NCBI GenBank assembly: GCA_027486255.1
Contig: JAIXPL010000050.1
Location: 19,807 to 83,806 of the forward strand
Direction of reading: 5' to 3'
Length of the DNA stretch: 64,000 nucleotides
DNA from: Comamonadaceae bacterium
GTDB lineage: Bacteria; Pseudomonadota; Gammaproteobacteria; Burkholderiales; Burkholderiaceae_C
Below are positions 36,408 through 48,243 of the stretch, in pieces. A model generated the notes under the pieces. The model saw nothing but the letters and a program-made list of their open reading frames with translations. It did not search any database and was not told where the DNA came from. Made by a program: the position numbers and the translations under genes. The stretch's first letter is position 1, and every line of letters starts with the position of its first letter.

Positions 36408-37337
36408 GTGAGCAGCCCCCTCGTGCAGGTGGCCGGTTACCAGGGCGCAGCCTCCATCCTCACGCAAGCGCTGGCGCAGCTGGTGGCGCAGCTGGACGGC
36501 GGCCCGCTGGGTCCGGCGCAGCTGCAGGCCGATGTCACGGCCGCTGGCGAAACCGCGGGCGCTCTCTTTAACGCCGTGGAAACCGGCCAGCGACAGATCG
36601 GCTACATGGCCTCGGGCTACTTGTCGGCGAGGGTGCCGGAATTGGCCGTGCTGGACCTGCCCTTTGCCATTGAGGACCGGCGGGCGGCCCTTGCGGCACT
36701 GGATGGTGCAGCCGGCGCCATGCTGCGCGAGGCCGTGGCCCGGCAAAGCGGTTTTCACGTGCTGGCCTTCTGGGACAACGGCTTTCGGCACATCTCCAAC
36801 GCGGTGCGCCCGCTGCGCTCGCCGGCCGATTGCGCAGGCCTGGTGATCCGCACGCTCGACAGCCAGCTCTACCGCGACGCACTGGATGCCCTGGGTTTTC
36901 AGGCCCTCACCACCGATGTGAAAGAGCTGGTGCGGGTGGTGCAAGACGGCACCGTGCAAGCACAGGAAAACCCGCTGACCAATCTGCTGACCTTCGAGCT
37001 CTGGAAGCACCACCCGCACGTGAGCCTGAGTGGGCATTTCTTTGGCGTGCTGCTGCTGGTGTGCCCACGCGCCTGGTTCGACGGCCTGGACCGCGCGCAG
37101 CGCCAGGCACTAGAGGCCGCAGTGGCCCAGGCCACGGCTGGGCAACGCCAGAGCGCCGCGGCGCAGGACGCGTCCGCCCTGTCGCGACTGGCCAGCCTGG
37201 GTGTGCAGGTGCTGGGCCAGGACGCGCTGGACCTGCCAGCCCTGCAAGGCGCCACCGCCGAGGTGCGCCAGCGCTGCCTGGCCGGTTTGCCCGCCGAGCT
37301 GGTGCGCGCCTACCTGCCGCCCACGCTCGTGGGCTGA
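36408..37337 (+). CDS. TRAP-type (DctP-like) binding protein without a signal peptide
   Basis: 309 residues from a GTG that follows GAGG by seven bases. The DctP fold is complete, beginning at the first strand (VQVAGYQGAASILTQAL), then IGYMASGYLSARVPELAVLDLPFAI, HVLAFWDNGFRHISNAVRPL, GLVIRTLDSQLYRDALDALG with the ligand-binding Arg, and DGTVQAQENPLTN. There is no leader before it, and the preceding in-frame codons end at the stop of the Bug gene 15 bases away. A periplasmic protein of this family needs export, so it may act in the cytoplasm or be inactive. Confidence 0.85.
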   Translation: MSSPLVQVAGYQGAASILTQALAQLVAQLDGGPLGPAQLQADVTAAGETAGALFNAVETGQRQIGYMASGYLSARVPELAVLDLPFAIEDRRAALAALDGAAGAMLREAVARQSGFHVLAFWDNGFRHISNAVRPLRSPADCAGLVIRTLDSQLYRDALDALGFQALTTDVKELVRVVQDGTVQAQENPLTNLLTFELWKHHPHVSLSGHFFGVLLLVCPRAWFDGLDRAQRQALEAAVAQATAGQRQSAAAQDASALSRLASLGVQVLGQDALDLPALQGATAEVRQRCLAGLPAELVRAYLPPTLVG

Positions 37338-37355
37338 AGAGTGGGCTAAAGCAAC

Positions 37356-38036
37356 TCAGCCGGGCCGATGGCCCTGGGCCGCCGCCATGGCCTCGCGCCA
37401 ACGCGCCTGCGGAATATGGCCCTGCAGGCGCTCGAGCACCAAGGCGCACACCTCGGGCGGGATCTCGTGCCGCACAAAAGGCAGCACATCGGCCGTCACG
37501 TCCGCACCGATGGCCACCAAGTGCTTGGCGGCCATCACCGTCAGGCCATAGGGCATCACCTCATCATGCTTGCCGTGGATGAGGTGCACGGTGCAGTGCG
37601 CATGCAGCTGAGCTGGCAGCACGGCATAGCGGCCAGCCACCGCCACCACCCGGGCGGCCAGCAGCTCGGCCTGCTTGCTGGCCTCCAGGGCCATGATGGC
37701 CCCCTGGGAGAAGCCCACCAGGGCCGTGGCCGCCGGCCCCACGCCCGTGCGCATCTGCCAGCGCCGCACCTCGTCCAGAAAAAGGGGCAGCGCCTCGGCC
37801 ACGCGCGCAGGGCGATTGGCCTCGTCGATGCCCTGCACTGAAAACCACTGCCGGCCCTGCCCCATGTCGCCCGCGAAGGCCCCAGGCACGCCCACGATGG
37901 CCGCCTGGGGAAAAGCCTGCGCGAGCTGCTCGCCCAGGCCCCGCAAATCCTGCGGCAAGCCGCCCACGCCATGGAACAGCAGGAACAGCTGCTGGGGAGC
38001 CCCCGCAGGCTGATGGATAAGCAAGGCATCGGTCAC
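37356..38036 (-). CDS. ypfH: Alpha/beta-hydrolase esterase (YpfH-like)
   Basis: 226 residues. The small carboxylesterase/phospholipase fold is shown by LFLLFHGVGGLPQDLRGLGE, the nucleophile elbow GFSQGAIMALE, the acid in HLIHGKHDEVMP and the histidine in VRHEIPPEV. E. coli YpfH is a short-chain esterase of uncertain role. The gene is convergent with the DctP-like gene and divergent from the SbtA-like permease. Confidence 0.85.
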   Translation of the reverse strand: MTDALLIHQPAGAPQQLFLLFHGVGGLPQDLRGLGEQLAQAFPQAAIVGVPGAFAGDMGQGRQWFSVQGIDEANRPARVAEALPLFLDEVRRWQMRTGVGPAATALVGFSQGAIMALEASKQAELLAARVVAVAGRYAVLPAQLHAHCTVHLIHGKHDEVMPYGLTVMAAKHLVAIGADVTADVLPFVRHEIPPEVCALVLERLQGHIPQARWREAMAAAQGHRPG

Positions 38037-38214
38037 GTCGGCTTTCCTCCATGCGAAAACGGTGATTCAACCACGAAGCCGGTGCCGACCGGGCCACACG
38101 CGCCTTGAGCCATGGCCTGGCCCAATGGCCCTGCGCCATGCCTGTTGGAATGGACGGGCGCAGCCCTTCATCGCCGAGCTTGTTAGCATCCTTGTCCAGA
38201 TTCCTGAACACACC

Positions 38215-39192
38215 ATGCAGAGCATCCTCGACCCCGCCATCCTCTTTTTCCTCTTCGGCCTGGTGGCCGGGCGCCTGCGCTCGAACCTGGAGGTGCCGCC
38301 GCAGATCTCGCGCTTTCTCTCGCTCTACCTGCTGATGGCGCTGGGCCTGAAGGGGGGCTTTGCGCTGGAAAAATCAGGCCTGACCATGGATGTGGCGCTG
38401 AGCCTGGGCTGCGCCATCGCCCTGGCCCTGATCGTGCCGGCCATTGGCTACCAGGTGCTCAAGCGTTTTCTCAATGGCTTTGATGCGGCGGCCATCGCCG
38501 CCACCTATGGCTCGGTCAGCGCGGTGACCTTCATCACCACCATCCAGTACCTGGAAAACCACGGCATCGCCTACGGTGGTCACATGGCCGCGGCCATGGC
38601 GCTGATGGAGTCGCCGGCCATCATCATGGCCGTGGTGCTGGCCAATTCGCTGCGGCAAAAGCTGCCCGGCCACACGGCGGGGGGGCCCGCGCCAGGCCAT
38701 ATTCCGCTGGGCAAGATCCTGCACGAGTCCTTCACCGATGGCGCGCAGCTGCTGCTCCTGGGCGCCATGGTGATTGGCATGGTCACGGGCGAAGAGGGCA
38801 AGACCGTGATGGCGCCCTTCTCGGTGGACCTGTTCAAGGGCATGCTCGCCTTCTTCCTGCTGGACATGGGCCTGATGGCCGCTCGCAACATGGGCGAGCT
38901 GAAAAACCAGTCGCCCTGGCTGCTGGCCTACGCCCTGCTCGGACCACTGGCGCATGCCGCACTGGCGCTGGGCTTGGCCTGGTTGGCCGGTCTCGAGCCC
39001 GGGGACGGGGCGCTGCTGATGGTGTTGGCCGCCAGCGCCTCCTACATCGCCGTGCCGGCGGTGCTGCGCTATGCCCTGCCGGAGGCCAAACCCTCGATCT
39101 ATTTCGGCATGTCGCTGGGGCTGACCTTCCCCTTCAACATCCTGTTGGGCATTCCGCTCTATGTGGGGGTGGCCAGGCAGGTGCTGGCCTGA
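38215..39192 (+). CDS. sbtA: Sodium-dependent bicarbonate transporter (SbtA-like) permease
   Basis: 325 residues from the ATG at 38215, with about ten membrane helices. It follows the SbtA/DUF897 pattern: MQSILDPAILFFLFGLVAGRLRS in part, LSLYLLMALGLKGGFAL, ATYGSVSAVTFITTIQYLE, and ASASYIAVPAVLRYALPEAKPS. In cyanobacteria SbtA takes up bicarbonate with Na+. The regulatory PII-like SbtB gene, often next to sbtA, is not seen here. Activity in a heterotroph is inferred and might feed anaplerotic carboxylases. Confidence 0.85.
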   Translation: MQSILDPAILFFLFGLVAGRLRSNLEVPPQISRFLSLYLLMALGLKGGFALEKSGLTMDVALSLGCAIALALIVPAIGYQVLKRFLNGFDAAAIAATYGSVSAVTFITTIQYLENHGIAYGGHMAAAMALMESPAIIMAVVLANSLRQKLPGHTAGGPAPGHIPLGKILHESFTDGAQLLLLGAMVIGMVTGEEGKTVMAPFSVDLFKGMLAFFLLDMGLMAARNMGELKNQSPWLLAYALLGPLAHAALALGLAWLAGLEPGDGALLMVLAASASYIAVPAVLRYALPEAKPSIYFGMSLGLTFPFNILLGIPLYVGVARQVLA

Positions 39193-39204
39193 CAGCGGCC
39201 GGGC

Positions 39205-39636
39205 TTACTTGCAGCTGGCCGGCAGGTACTTGGCCTCGATGCCATTGGCGCCCGGGCCGCAAGACCAGGCCAGCTGGCCGTCTGTGCCCAGAGTGGCCTT
39301 GAGCTGCAGGGTCTTGCCGCCAATGCGAGGCTGCTCGGCAGCGGTCACGGTGATGACGCCGACATTGGCGTCTGCGGCATCCCGGGCATAGCCCACGCTG
39401 GCCACGTACTTGGATTTCTGGGCATCAAGGCCCAGGGTCTCGGGCAACTTGCTGCCCACCTGCACGGATTCCGTGAGCGCGGTCTTGGCCGGGGTGGCGG
39501 CCAGGATGAGCTCGGTGACCTTGGCGCGCACGGTGTAGTCCTGGTACATCGGCAGGCCCAGGGCGGCCAGCAAACCGATGATGGCAATCACGATCATCAG
39601 CTCGATGAGGGTGAAACCTTTGTGAACGACCGCCAT
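39205..39636 (-). CDS. pilA: Type IV pilin (PilA-like)
   Basis: 143 residues. The prepilin leader MAVVHKG is cut before FTLIELMIVIAIIGLLAALG, giving an N-methylated Phe1 and the essential Glu5. The rest is the pilin globular domain with the D-region cysteine pair (SCGPGANGIEAKYLPASCK). It would form the shaft of type IV pili for twitching, adhesion or DNA uptake. It is alone here, with no other pil genes in view. Confidence 0.94.
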   Translation of the reverse strand: MAVVHKGFTLIELMIVIAIIGLLAALGLPMYQDYTVRAKVTELILAATPAKTALTESVQVGSKLPETLGLDAQKSKYVASVGYARDAADANVGVITVTAAEQPRIGGKTLQLKATLGTDGQLAWSCGPGANGIEAKYLPASCK

Positions 39637-39791
39637 GCACGAACTCCCAAAAAACAGCCAGCGGCCACCATGCCGCTGGAACAGGCGCCGATGTTAGCCG
39701 CTGCAAGGGGGCTGACTGCGGGCCGCCAAGGGCCCACGCACATTTTTTGACCGAAGCGCGCGCTGCGGCGGCGCGAGCGGCCGGGACGGGC

Positions 39792-40490
39792 TCAGGTCTC
39801 GGAGACGACGCGCTGGCGTTGGTTCAGGTGGCGCCCGACGAACACCACGAAGGCCGCGCCGATGAGGCCGGCGATGGTGACCACCTGGTGGCTCATTTCA
39901 CCCAGGTAGGTGTTGACCGCCGGGTCGGTGAGCAGCATCTCACCGGCCAGAAAGCCCAGCAGGCCCGCACCGATGGTGATGATGAAGGGAAAGCGCTCCA
40001 TCACCTTGGTCAAGAGGGTGGCACCGAAGATGATCAGCGGAATGCTCACCAGCAGGCCGATCACCAGCATGGGCAGGTTGCCCTTGGCCGCGGCCGCCAC
40101 AGCGAGCACGTTGTCCAGGCTCATCACCAGGTCAGCCACCAGGATGGTGCGGATCGCCGAACCCATGCCATTGATCTCCTTGGCGTCGCCATCACCATCG
40201 TCCTCGCCGGTGAGCAGATCGATGCCGATGTAGGCCAGCAGGCCCGCGCCGACGATCTTGAGGAAAGGCAGGGTCAGCAGGCGGATGGCCACGATGGTCA
40301 GCAGGATCCGCATGACGATGGCAGCAGCGCTGCCCCAGAAGATGGCTTTGTTGCGCTGCTCGGGCTGCAGGCTGCGGGCCGCCATGGCGATCACCACGGC
40401 GTTGTCACCGGAGAGGACCACGTTGGCCAGGAGGATGGAGCCGAAGGCACTCCAGAACAAGGGGGACGTGAGATCGAGGTCGAAGAACAT
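39792..40490 (-). CDS. TerC-family membrane protein
   Basis: 232 residues with seven or so membrane helices and the two conserved acidic motifs (LANVVLSGDNAVVIAMA, VADLVMSLDNVLAVAAAAK). A cytoplasmic acidic loop (GEDDGDGDAKE) lies between them. TerC relatives of this short YkoY/MeeF type export manganese. It lies between pilA and sucD on the same strand, which is a common order in Comamonadaceae. A hairpin just upstream probably ends the sucCD transcript. Confidence 0.9.
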   Translation of the reverse strand: MFFDLDLTSPLFWSAFGSILLANVVLSGDNAVVIAMAARSLQPEQRNKAIFWGSAAAIVMRILLTIVAIRLLTLPFLKIVGAGLLAYIGIDLLTGEDDGDGDAKEINGMGSAIRTILVADLVMSLDNVLAVAAAAKGNLPMLVIGLLVSIPLIIFGATLLTKVMERFPFIITIGAGLLGFLAGEMLLTDPAVNTYLGEMSHQVVTIAGLIGAAFVVFVGRHLNQRQRVVSET

Positions 40491-40514
40491 GGCTGAGCAC
40501 TCCCATCAGGAACG

Positions 40515-40540
40515 GAAAAAGCGCCGGAAGGCGCTTTTTC
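40515..40540. terminator. Bidirectional intrinsic terminator between sucD and terC
   Basis: GAAAAAGCGCC and GGCGCTTTTTC pair around GGAA, giving a U-run on either strand. It lies 83 bases after sucD and 25 bases before the terC start, so it could also act as an attenuator of terC. Confidence 0.8.
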
Positions 40541-40622
40541 ACGGGAGTTCAGTGTAGGGACGTGGGGCAGCCGCCCCGTGCGTACTACTGCTTACATCAG
40601 CCCTCCGGATTGACCCTTGAGC

Positions 40623-41516
<894 letters not shown>

Positions 41517-41545
41517 GGTGATTCCTGATCAGTTCGGGCCTTGAC

Positions 41546-42706
<1,161 letters not shown>

Positions 42707-42981
42707 GGGTGGACTTTCACAGATTCAGGGGTCACAGCAAGCGCACGAGCCTGTCATGTGCATGCATACGAAGCGGGTCGATAAGCCTGTGCCGAGGCTG
42801 GTCCGAGGCTGGACACGACAGCGCCGAACTGTATCATGCTGCAGCGCGGCAAAGATTTCGCGCAGCTTACGTTGGAGCGCCTGCGAGCCCTGCGGCCGAA
42901 CCTCTTTTGGACCCCGCTTTCGATGCCCGCGCACGCCACGTCCAAGCCCAAACGTCCCCATCGACATCAGGAATTTGACCC

Positions 42982-43896
42982 ATGGCCAAAGTCTTTATTG
43001 ACGGCGAGGCCGGCACCACCGGTTTGCAAATCCGCGAGCGCCTGCAAGGCATGGCGGGCATCGAGCTGCTGAGCATTGCGCCCGAGCGCCGCAAGGACCC
43101 CGACGCCAAACGCGAGCTGATGGGCCAGGTGGACCTGGTCATCCTGTGTCTGCATGACGATGCAGCCCGCGAGTCTGTGGCCATGGTCGACAGCCTGCCG
43201 GCCGAGCGCCAGCCCCGCATCATCGACGCCTCCACCGCGCACCGCACGGCACCGGGCTGGGTGTTCGGCTTTCCGGAGCTGTGTGCCGGCCAGAAGGAGG
43301 CCGTGCAGTCGGCCCGCCGCGTGGCCAACCCCGGCTGTTACGCCACGGGCGCCATCGCGCTGCTGCGGCCGCTGGTGGATGCCGGCCTGCTGCCAGCCGA
43401 CTTCCCGCTGGCCCTGCCCTCGGTGAGCGGCTACTCCGGCGGCGGCCGGCCCATGATCGAGGCCTACGAGGCCGGCACGGCGCCGCTCTTTGAGCTCTAT
43501 GCCCTGGGCCTGGCACACAAGCACCTGGCCGAGATCATGAAGTACACCGGGCTCACGCGCCGGCCCATCTTCACACCCTCGGTGGGCAACTTCCGCCAAG
43601 GCATGCTGGTGCAGCTGCCGCTGCACCTGGACCTGCTGCCCACGCGGCCCACCGGTGCGCAGCTGGAAGCGGCCCTGCGCCACCACTATGCGGGAAGCAC
43701 CTGGGTGACGGTGGAGGCCGCCCCGGAATCGGGCCGGCTCGACGCCCTGGCGCTGAACGACACCAACCAGATGGAGCTGCGTGTGTTCGCCAACGAACAG
43801 TACCGGCATGCCGTGCTGGTGGCGCGCCTCGATAACCTGGGCAAGGGCGCCAGTGGCGCCGCCGTGCAGAACCTGTCATTGATGCTGGGCTGTTGA
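42982..43896 (+). CDS. argC: N-acetyl-gamma-glutamyl-phosphate reductase (short type)
   Basis: 304 residues. It reduces acetylglutamyl phosphate in arginine synthesis. The Rossmann start [19 protein letters not shown], the catalytic Cys in [11 protein letters not shown] and [14 protein letters not shown] place it in the short type 2 group (about 310 residues) rather than the 345-residue type. Many beta-proteobacteria carry a longer argC elsewhere, so this may be a second copy. It is isolated, with sucC divergent. Confidence 0.93.
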   Translation: MAKVFIDGEAGTTGLQIRERLQGMAGIELLSIAPERRKDPDAKRELMGQVDLVILCLHDDAARESVAMVDSLPAERQPRIIDASTAHRTAPGWVFGFPELCAGQKEAVQSARRVANPGCYATGAIALLRPLVDAGLLPADFPLALPSVSGYSGGGRPMIEAYEAGTAPLFELYALGLAHKHLAEIMKYTGLTRRPIFTPSVGNFRQGMLVQLPLHLDLLPTRPTGAQLEAALRHHYAGSTWVTVEAAPESGRLDALALNDTNQMELRVFANEQYRHAVLVARLDNLGKGASGAAVQNLSLMLGC

Positions 43897-44137
43897 GGAT
43901 GGGCCGCTGAGGCTCATCGGGACGAAATGGGGGCTTGCCCCATCGCCAACGGGCAAGGCGAGCACAGGGTAAATCCTGATCGGCGTCGGGCGGACTGCGT
44001 CAAACATTCGCTGACACCCGCCTGCTTGCCGCCTGCTCGCCTCTTTGAGGATGAGGCCACCGGACCCACCCGGTGAGCGACGTTTTTGTCATGCAGCGGT
44101 GCATCACCTGCTTTTATTTACCCGCAAAGGATCTCCC

Positions 44138-45022
44138 ATGAGCAGCCAAGGACTGGAAAACGTCTACGACGACAGCAACCTGATCACCCAAGAGGTGCTC
44201 AAGCGCTACGAGGACACGGCCGATCCGCGCCTGCGCCAGATCATGCTGTCCTTCATCCGGCACATGCACAGCTTTGTGCGCGACGTCAAACTCACCCCCG
44301 ACGAATGGCTGGCCGCCATGAACCTGCTGGAGGAGACGGGCAAATGGTGCGCGCCGGGGCGCAATGAGTTCATCATCTTCTCGGATGCACTGGGCATTTC
44401 CATGCTGACCATCACACAGGACTACCCGCGCCCGGCACACGCCACCGAGCCCACGCTGATCGGTCCGTTCATGCTCGAGAACGTGCCCTTTTTCGAACTG
44501 GGGACCGACATCAGTGCAGGCGCGCAAGGCACGCCCATGTTCAGCCAGGGGCGGGTGCTGGATGTGGCGGGCAAGCCGCTGGCCCATGCGGTGATCGATG
44601 TATGGCACAGCGATGACCGGGGCCTGTATGACGTGCAGGAGGACCTGGCCACCAAAGGCCCCTGGGCACGCGCCAAGCTGCGCACTGACGCCGAGGGCCG
44701 CTACAGCTTCTGGTCGGTGTTGCCGGTGGACTACCCGGTGCCGCAAGACGGCACCGCCATTCACATGCTGCGCGCCACAACAGGCCGCAACTGGCGGCCC
44801 GCGCACCTGCACTTTCGCATTCAGGCGCCAGGCCAGCGCACCCTGGTGACGCACATCTTTGACCGCCACAGCCAGCACCTGGATGCCGATGCGGTGTTTG
44901 GCGTGCGCCCTTCACTCATTGGTGACTTCAAGCGCCATGAAGGCGGACAGGCGCCCGACGGGCGCGCCATGAGCCAGCCCTTCTACACGCTGGACTACGA
45001 CTTCGTGATGGTGCCGGCCTGA
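44138..45022 (+). CDS. Intradiol ring-cleavage dioxygenase (catechol/hydroxyquinol 1,2-dioxygenase family)
   Basis: 294 residues from the ATG at 44138, preceded by AAAGGA. The N-terminal helical linker domain (LTPDEWLAAMNLLEETGKWC) is followed by the beta-sandwich. The four iron ligands are visible: Tyr in WHSDDRGLYDV, Tyr in PVDYPVPQDG and both His in RPAHLHFRI. The closest pattern is hydroxyquinol or chlorocatechol 1,2-dioxygenase, which open the ring between the hydroxyls. No other ring-degradation gene, such as a muconate cycloisomerase or maleylacetate reductase, is adjacent. Confidence 0.9.
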   Translation: MSSQGLENVYDDSNLITQEVLKRYEDTADPRLRQIMLSFIRHMHSFVRDVKLTPDEWLAAMNLLEETGKWCAPGRNEFIIFSDALGISMLTITQDYPRPAHATEPTLIGPFMLENVPFFELGTDISAGAQGTPMFSQGRVLDVAGKPLAHAVIDVWHSDDRGLYDVQEDLATKGPWARAKLRTDAEGRYSFWSVLPVDYPVPQDGTAIHMLRATTGRNWRPAHLHFRIQAPGQRTLVTHIFDRHSQHLDADAVFGVRPSLIGDFKRHEGGQAPDGRAMSQPFYTLDYDFVMVPA

Positions 45023-45034
45023 GCCACCGGGCCT

Positions 45035-45469
45035 TCAACGCAGGACACGCCTGACGACCTCGGGCGAAAAACCACGGGCCGTCAGAAAGCGCATCTGGCG
45101 GGCCCGCTCCTTGGCCTCAGCGGGAACTTGGCCGCCGAATTTGCGCGACCAAACTTCCTGCGCCCGCTCCAGCTCGGTGCTGTTGAGGCCCGCCATGGCT
45201 TCGGCCACCGCCTCGGGTGCCAGCCCCTTGCCAGCCAGCTCCTGCTTGATGCGGGCCGCACCAAAGCGCGCGGCGCGGCGGTGGATGACCGATTCGATCA
45301 CCCGCTCCTCATTGATGAAGTCCTTGGCCTGCAGCTCGTCGAGGATGCGGCGGATCTGGCCAGGCTCTTCTTCGTGCGGGGCCAGCTTGCGTTCGAGCTC
45401 GGCGCGCGAATGCTCGCGCCCGGCCAGATAACGCAGGGCCCGGCCCTTGAGGGAAATTTTCTGGCTCAC
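45035..45469 (-). CDS. recX: Regulatory protein RecX
   Basis: 144 residues from a GTG. It binds and limits RecA filaments. The RecX pattern of three-helix repeats is visible: GRALRYLAGREHSRAELERKL, FINEERVIESVIHRRAARFG, and ARQMRFLTARGFSPEVVRRVL. The GTG overlaps the stop of a 36-residue gene as GTGA, so it is likely translated by coupling and not independently. Confidence 0.93.
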   Translation of the reverse strand: MSQKISLKGRALRYLAGREHSRAELERKLAPHEEEPGQIRRILDELQAKDFINEERVIESVIHRRAARFGAARIKQELAGKGLAPEAVAEAMAGLNSTELERAQEVWSRKFGGQVPAEAKERARQMRFLTARGFSPEVVRRVLR

Positions 45470-45576
45470 GCCTCGCGCCAGAGCACCACGGCCAGGTCAC
45501 GCAGGGCGCGGCCGAGCAGGCGCACGAGGCGGTAGCAGATGTTGCCCGTGGTCCAGAGAATGTGGATGGCCATCAT
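45466..45576 (-). CDS. 36-residue protein between recA and recX
   Basis: The product is MMAIHILWTTGNICYRLVRL followed by LGRALRDLAVVLWREA. A consensus Shine-Dalgarno AGGAGG (45585-45590) lies eight bases before the ATG, and the stop codon overlaps the recX GTG. These two facts argue for real translation. It is an amphipathic or weakly hydrophobic basic peptide with two Trp; no family was recognised. It may be a regulator of RecA or only a coupling device for RecX. Confidence 0.7.
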   Translation of the reverse strand: MMAIHILWTTGNICYRLVRLLGRALRDLAVVLWREA

Positions 45577-45606
45577 GGGTGTGTCCTCCTGGGGTGGCTA
45601 GCGGGC

Positions 45607-46707
<1,101 letters not shown>

Positions 46708-46773
46708 GGATAACTCCTTGATGAGGATTGACAACTGTCTGGGGCGGATCCGGCCCGTGTATGAAAGCACAGG

Positions 46774-46789
46774 CTGGATGCATGACCAG
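46774..46789. promoter_or_regulatory. Candidate LexA (SOS) box of recA
   Basis: CTG and CAG are separated by ten bases (CTGGATGCATGACCAG). Read on the recA strand it opens with TACTGG, close to the TACTGT of the consensus. It lies 67 bases before the recA start codon. Confidence 0.6.
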
Positions 46790-46853
46790 TACTTTAGCAG
46801 CGCATATCGGGAAGTAAACCCACTTTTTGGTCAGTTTGCCTTACCATTTACGA

Positions 46854-47357
46854 ATGCCCCATCCCGACCCCGCCCCAGCCTCCGACGGCGCCCACCATTG
46901 GCGCCTGACCCACCTCGGCCGCCTGCTGGGCCATGCCCTGAGACGCTTCGATGCGCGGGTGCTGCAGCTGATGGCCAGCGACGCGCAGGTGCCCCTGGCG
47001 CTGTCGAACCTGGCGGCACGCGAGCAGATCGGCGCGGCCCACATCCACATCACGCGCCACCTGGCGGTGCAGGGCTCGCGCTTGACCGAACTGGCCCTGA
47101 GCGCCGGCATGAGCAAACAGGCCATGGGCGACCTGGTCGACCAGTGCGAGGCCTGGGGCCTGGTGAGGCGCGAGGCCGACCCACAGGACCGCCGAGCCCG
47201 TCAGGTGCTGTTCACCGACACCGGCCTGGCCTGGCTGGAGGCCTTCCGCCGCGCGGTGGCGCAGGCCCAGACCGAGTTCACGCAGGCCGTGGGGCCCGAC
47301 GTCTCCACGGTGGTGGCGCTGGGGCTGGAGGCCTATGCCGGCAGCTACGAGCCCTGA
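46854..47357 (+). CDS. MarR-family transcriptional regulator
   Basis: 167 residues from the ATG at 46854. The winged helix is visible in ALSNLAAREQIGAAHIHITRHL, GSRLTELALSAGMSKQAMGDLVDQCEAWGLV in part, then the wing DPQDRRARQVLFTDTGLAWLE. It forms a dimer that binds a palindrome and responds to small phenolic molecules in known relatives. It is divergent from recA, and no obvious target operon follows. The target is probably elsewhere or itself. Confidence 0.88.
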   Translation: MPHPDPAPASDGAHHWRLTHLGRLLGHALRRFDARVLQLMASDAQVPLALSNLAAREQIGAAHIHITRHLAVQGSRLTELALSAGMSKQAMGDLVDQCEAWGLVRREADPQDRRARQVLFTDTGLAWLEAFRRAVAQAQTEFTQAVGPDVSTVVALGLEAYAGSYEP

Positions 47358-47522
47358 GCAGCTGGGCCAGCGCCGTCTGCGCGGCCACGCCTTCAAGACC
47401 GCCCCTCAAGCGCGAGCAAAGGCCTAGAATTTCAAGCAGGGCGACACCCATACACACCGCAGGCGGCGAAGGCCCTCTTTCGCTGCGGCCAAGGCGGACA
47501 AGAACGACCCGAGGAGACTGTC

Positions 47523-48194
47523 ATGCGAATTCTCATTGCCGAAGACGACCAGGTGCTGGCCGACGGTCTGCTGCGTACCCTGCGGGCCTCCGGGGCGGCG
47601 GTGGACCACGTGGCCAGCGGCACCGAGGCCGACACCGCCCTGGTGACCAACAGCGAATTTGACCTGCTCATCCTCGACCTGGGCCTGCCGCGCATGCATG
47701 GCTTGGAGGTGCTCAAGCGCCTGCGCGCCCGTGGCTCGGTGATGCCGGTGCTCATTCTCACGGCCGCCGACAGCATCGAGGAGCGCGTCAAAGGCCTGGA
47801 CTACGGTGCCGACGACTACATGGCCAAACCTTTTTCGCTGCAGGAGCTCGAGGCGCGCGTGCGCGCCCTCTCGCGCCGCGGCATGGGCGGGGCCACCAGC
47901 ACCATCAAGCACGGCCCCCTGGTCTACGACCAGGCCGGGCGCGTGGCCACCATCGATGGGCACATGGTCGAACTCTCGGCCCGCGAGCTGGGCCTGCTGG
48001 AGGTGCTGCTGCAGCGCGCGGGCCGCCTGGTGAGCAAAGACCAGCTGGTCGAGCGCCTGTGCGAGTGGGGCGAAGAGGTGAGCAACAACGCCATCGAGGT
48101 CTATATCCACCGCCTGCGCAAGAAGATCGAGAAGGGCCCGATCCGCATCGCCACCGTGCGCGGCCTGGGCTACTGCCTGGAAAAAATCACCTGA
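47523..48194 (+). CDS. OmpR-family response regulator (TctD-like)
   Basis: 223 residues. The receiver domain covers about residues 1-115, with acidic pocket EDD, phospho-acceptor Asp52 in LILDLGLP, Thr in ILTAADS and Lys in YMAKPFS. The C-terminal OmpR-type winged helix includes SARELGLLEVLLQRAGRLVS and the recognition region NNAIEVYIHRLRKKI. GAGGAG lies before the ATG. It is followed 50 bases later by its kinase. The pair resembles TctDE, which controls citrate or other organic-acid uptake; the true signal is unknown. Confidence 0.93.
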   Translation: MRILIAEDDQVLADGLLRTLRASGAAVDHVASGTEADTALVTNSEFDLLILDLGLPRMHGLEVLKRLRARGSVMPVLILTAADSIEERVKGLDYGADDYMAKPFSLQELEARVRALSRRGMGGATSTIKHGPLVYDQAGRVATIDGHMVELSARELGLLEVLLQRAGRLVSKDQLVERLCEWGEEVSNNAIEVYIHRLRKKIEKGPIRIATVRGLGYCLEKIT

Positions 48195-48243
48195 CTCCGG
48201 TGGCCTTCACATTGCCCGTGCTTGCCGGCGCTGAGGATCGGCC

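Noticed and set aside
39637..39790. Possible sigma54 promoter of pilA
   Set aside because: A TTGCA is present on the minus strand, but no GG lies at the required 10-base distance upstream, so the -24/-12 pattern fails.
42829..42844. CTG-N10-CAG (CTGTATCATGCTGCAG) in the sucC/argC gap, like an SOS box
   Set aside because: Neither neighbour is a known SOS gene, the 3' half is GCAG rather than ACAG, and it sits 138 bases from argC; chance is likely.
43897..44137. 240-base gap between argC and the dioxygenase
   Set aside because: No gene, tRNA or terminator with a T-run could be supported; a GGGGGCTTGCCCC hairpin is present but without further signals.
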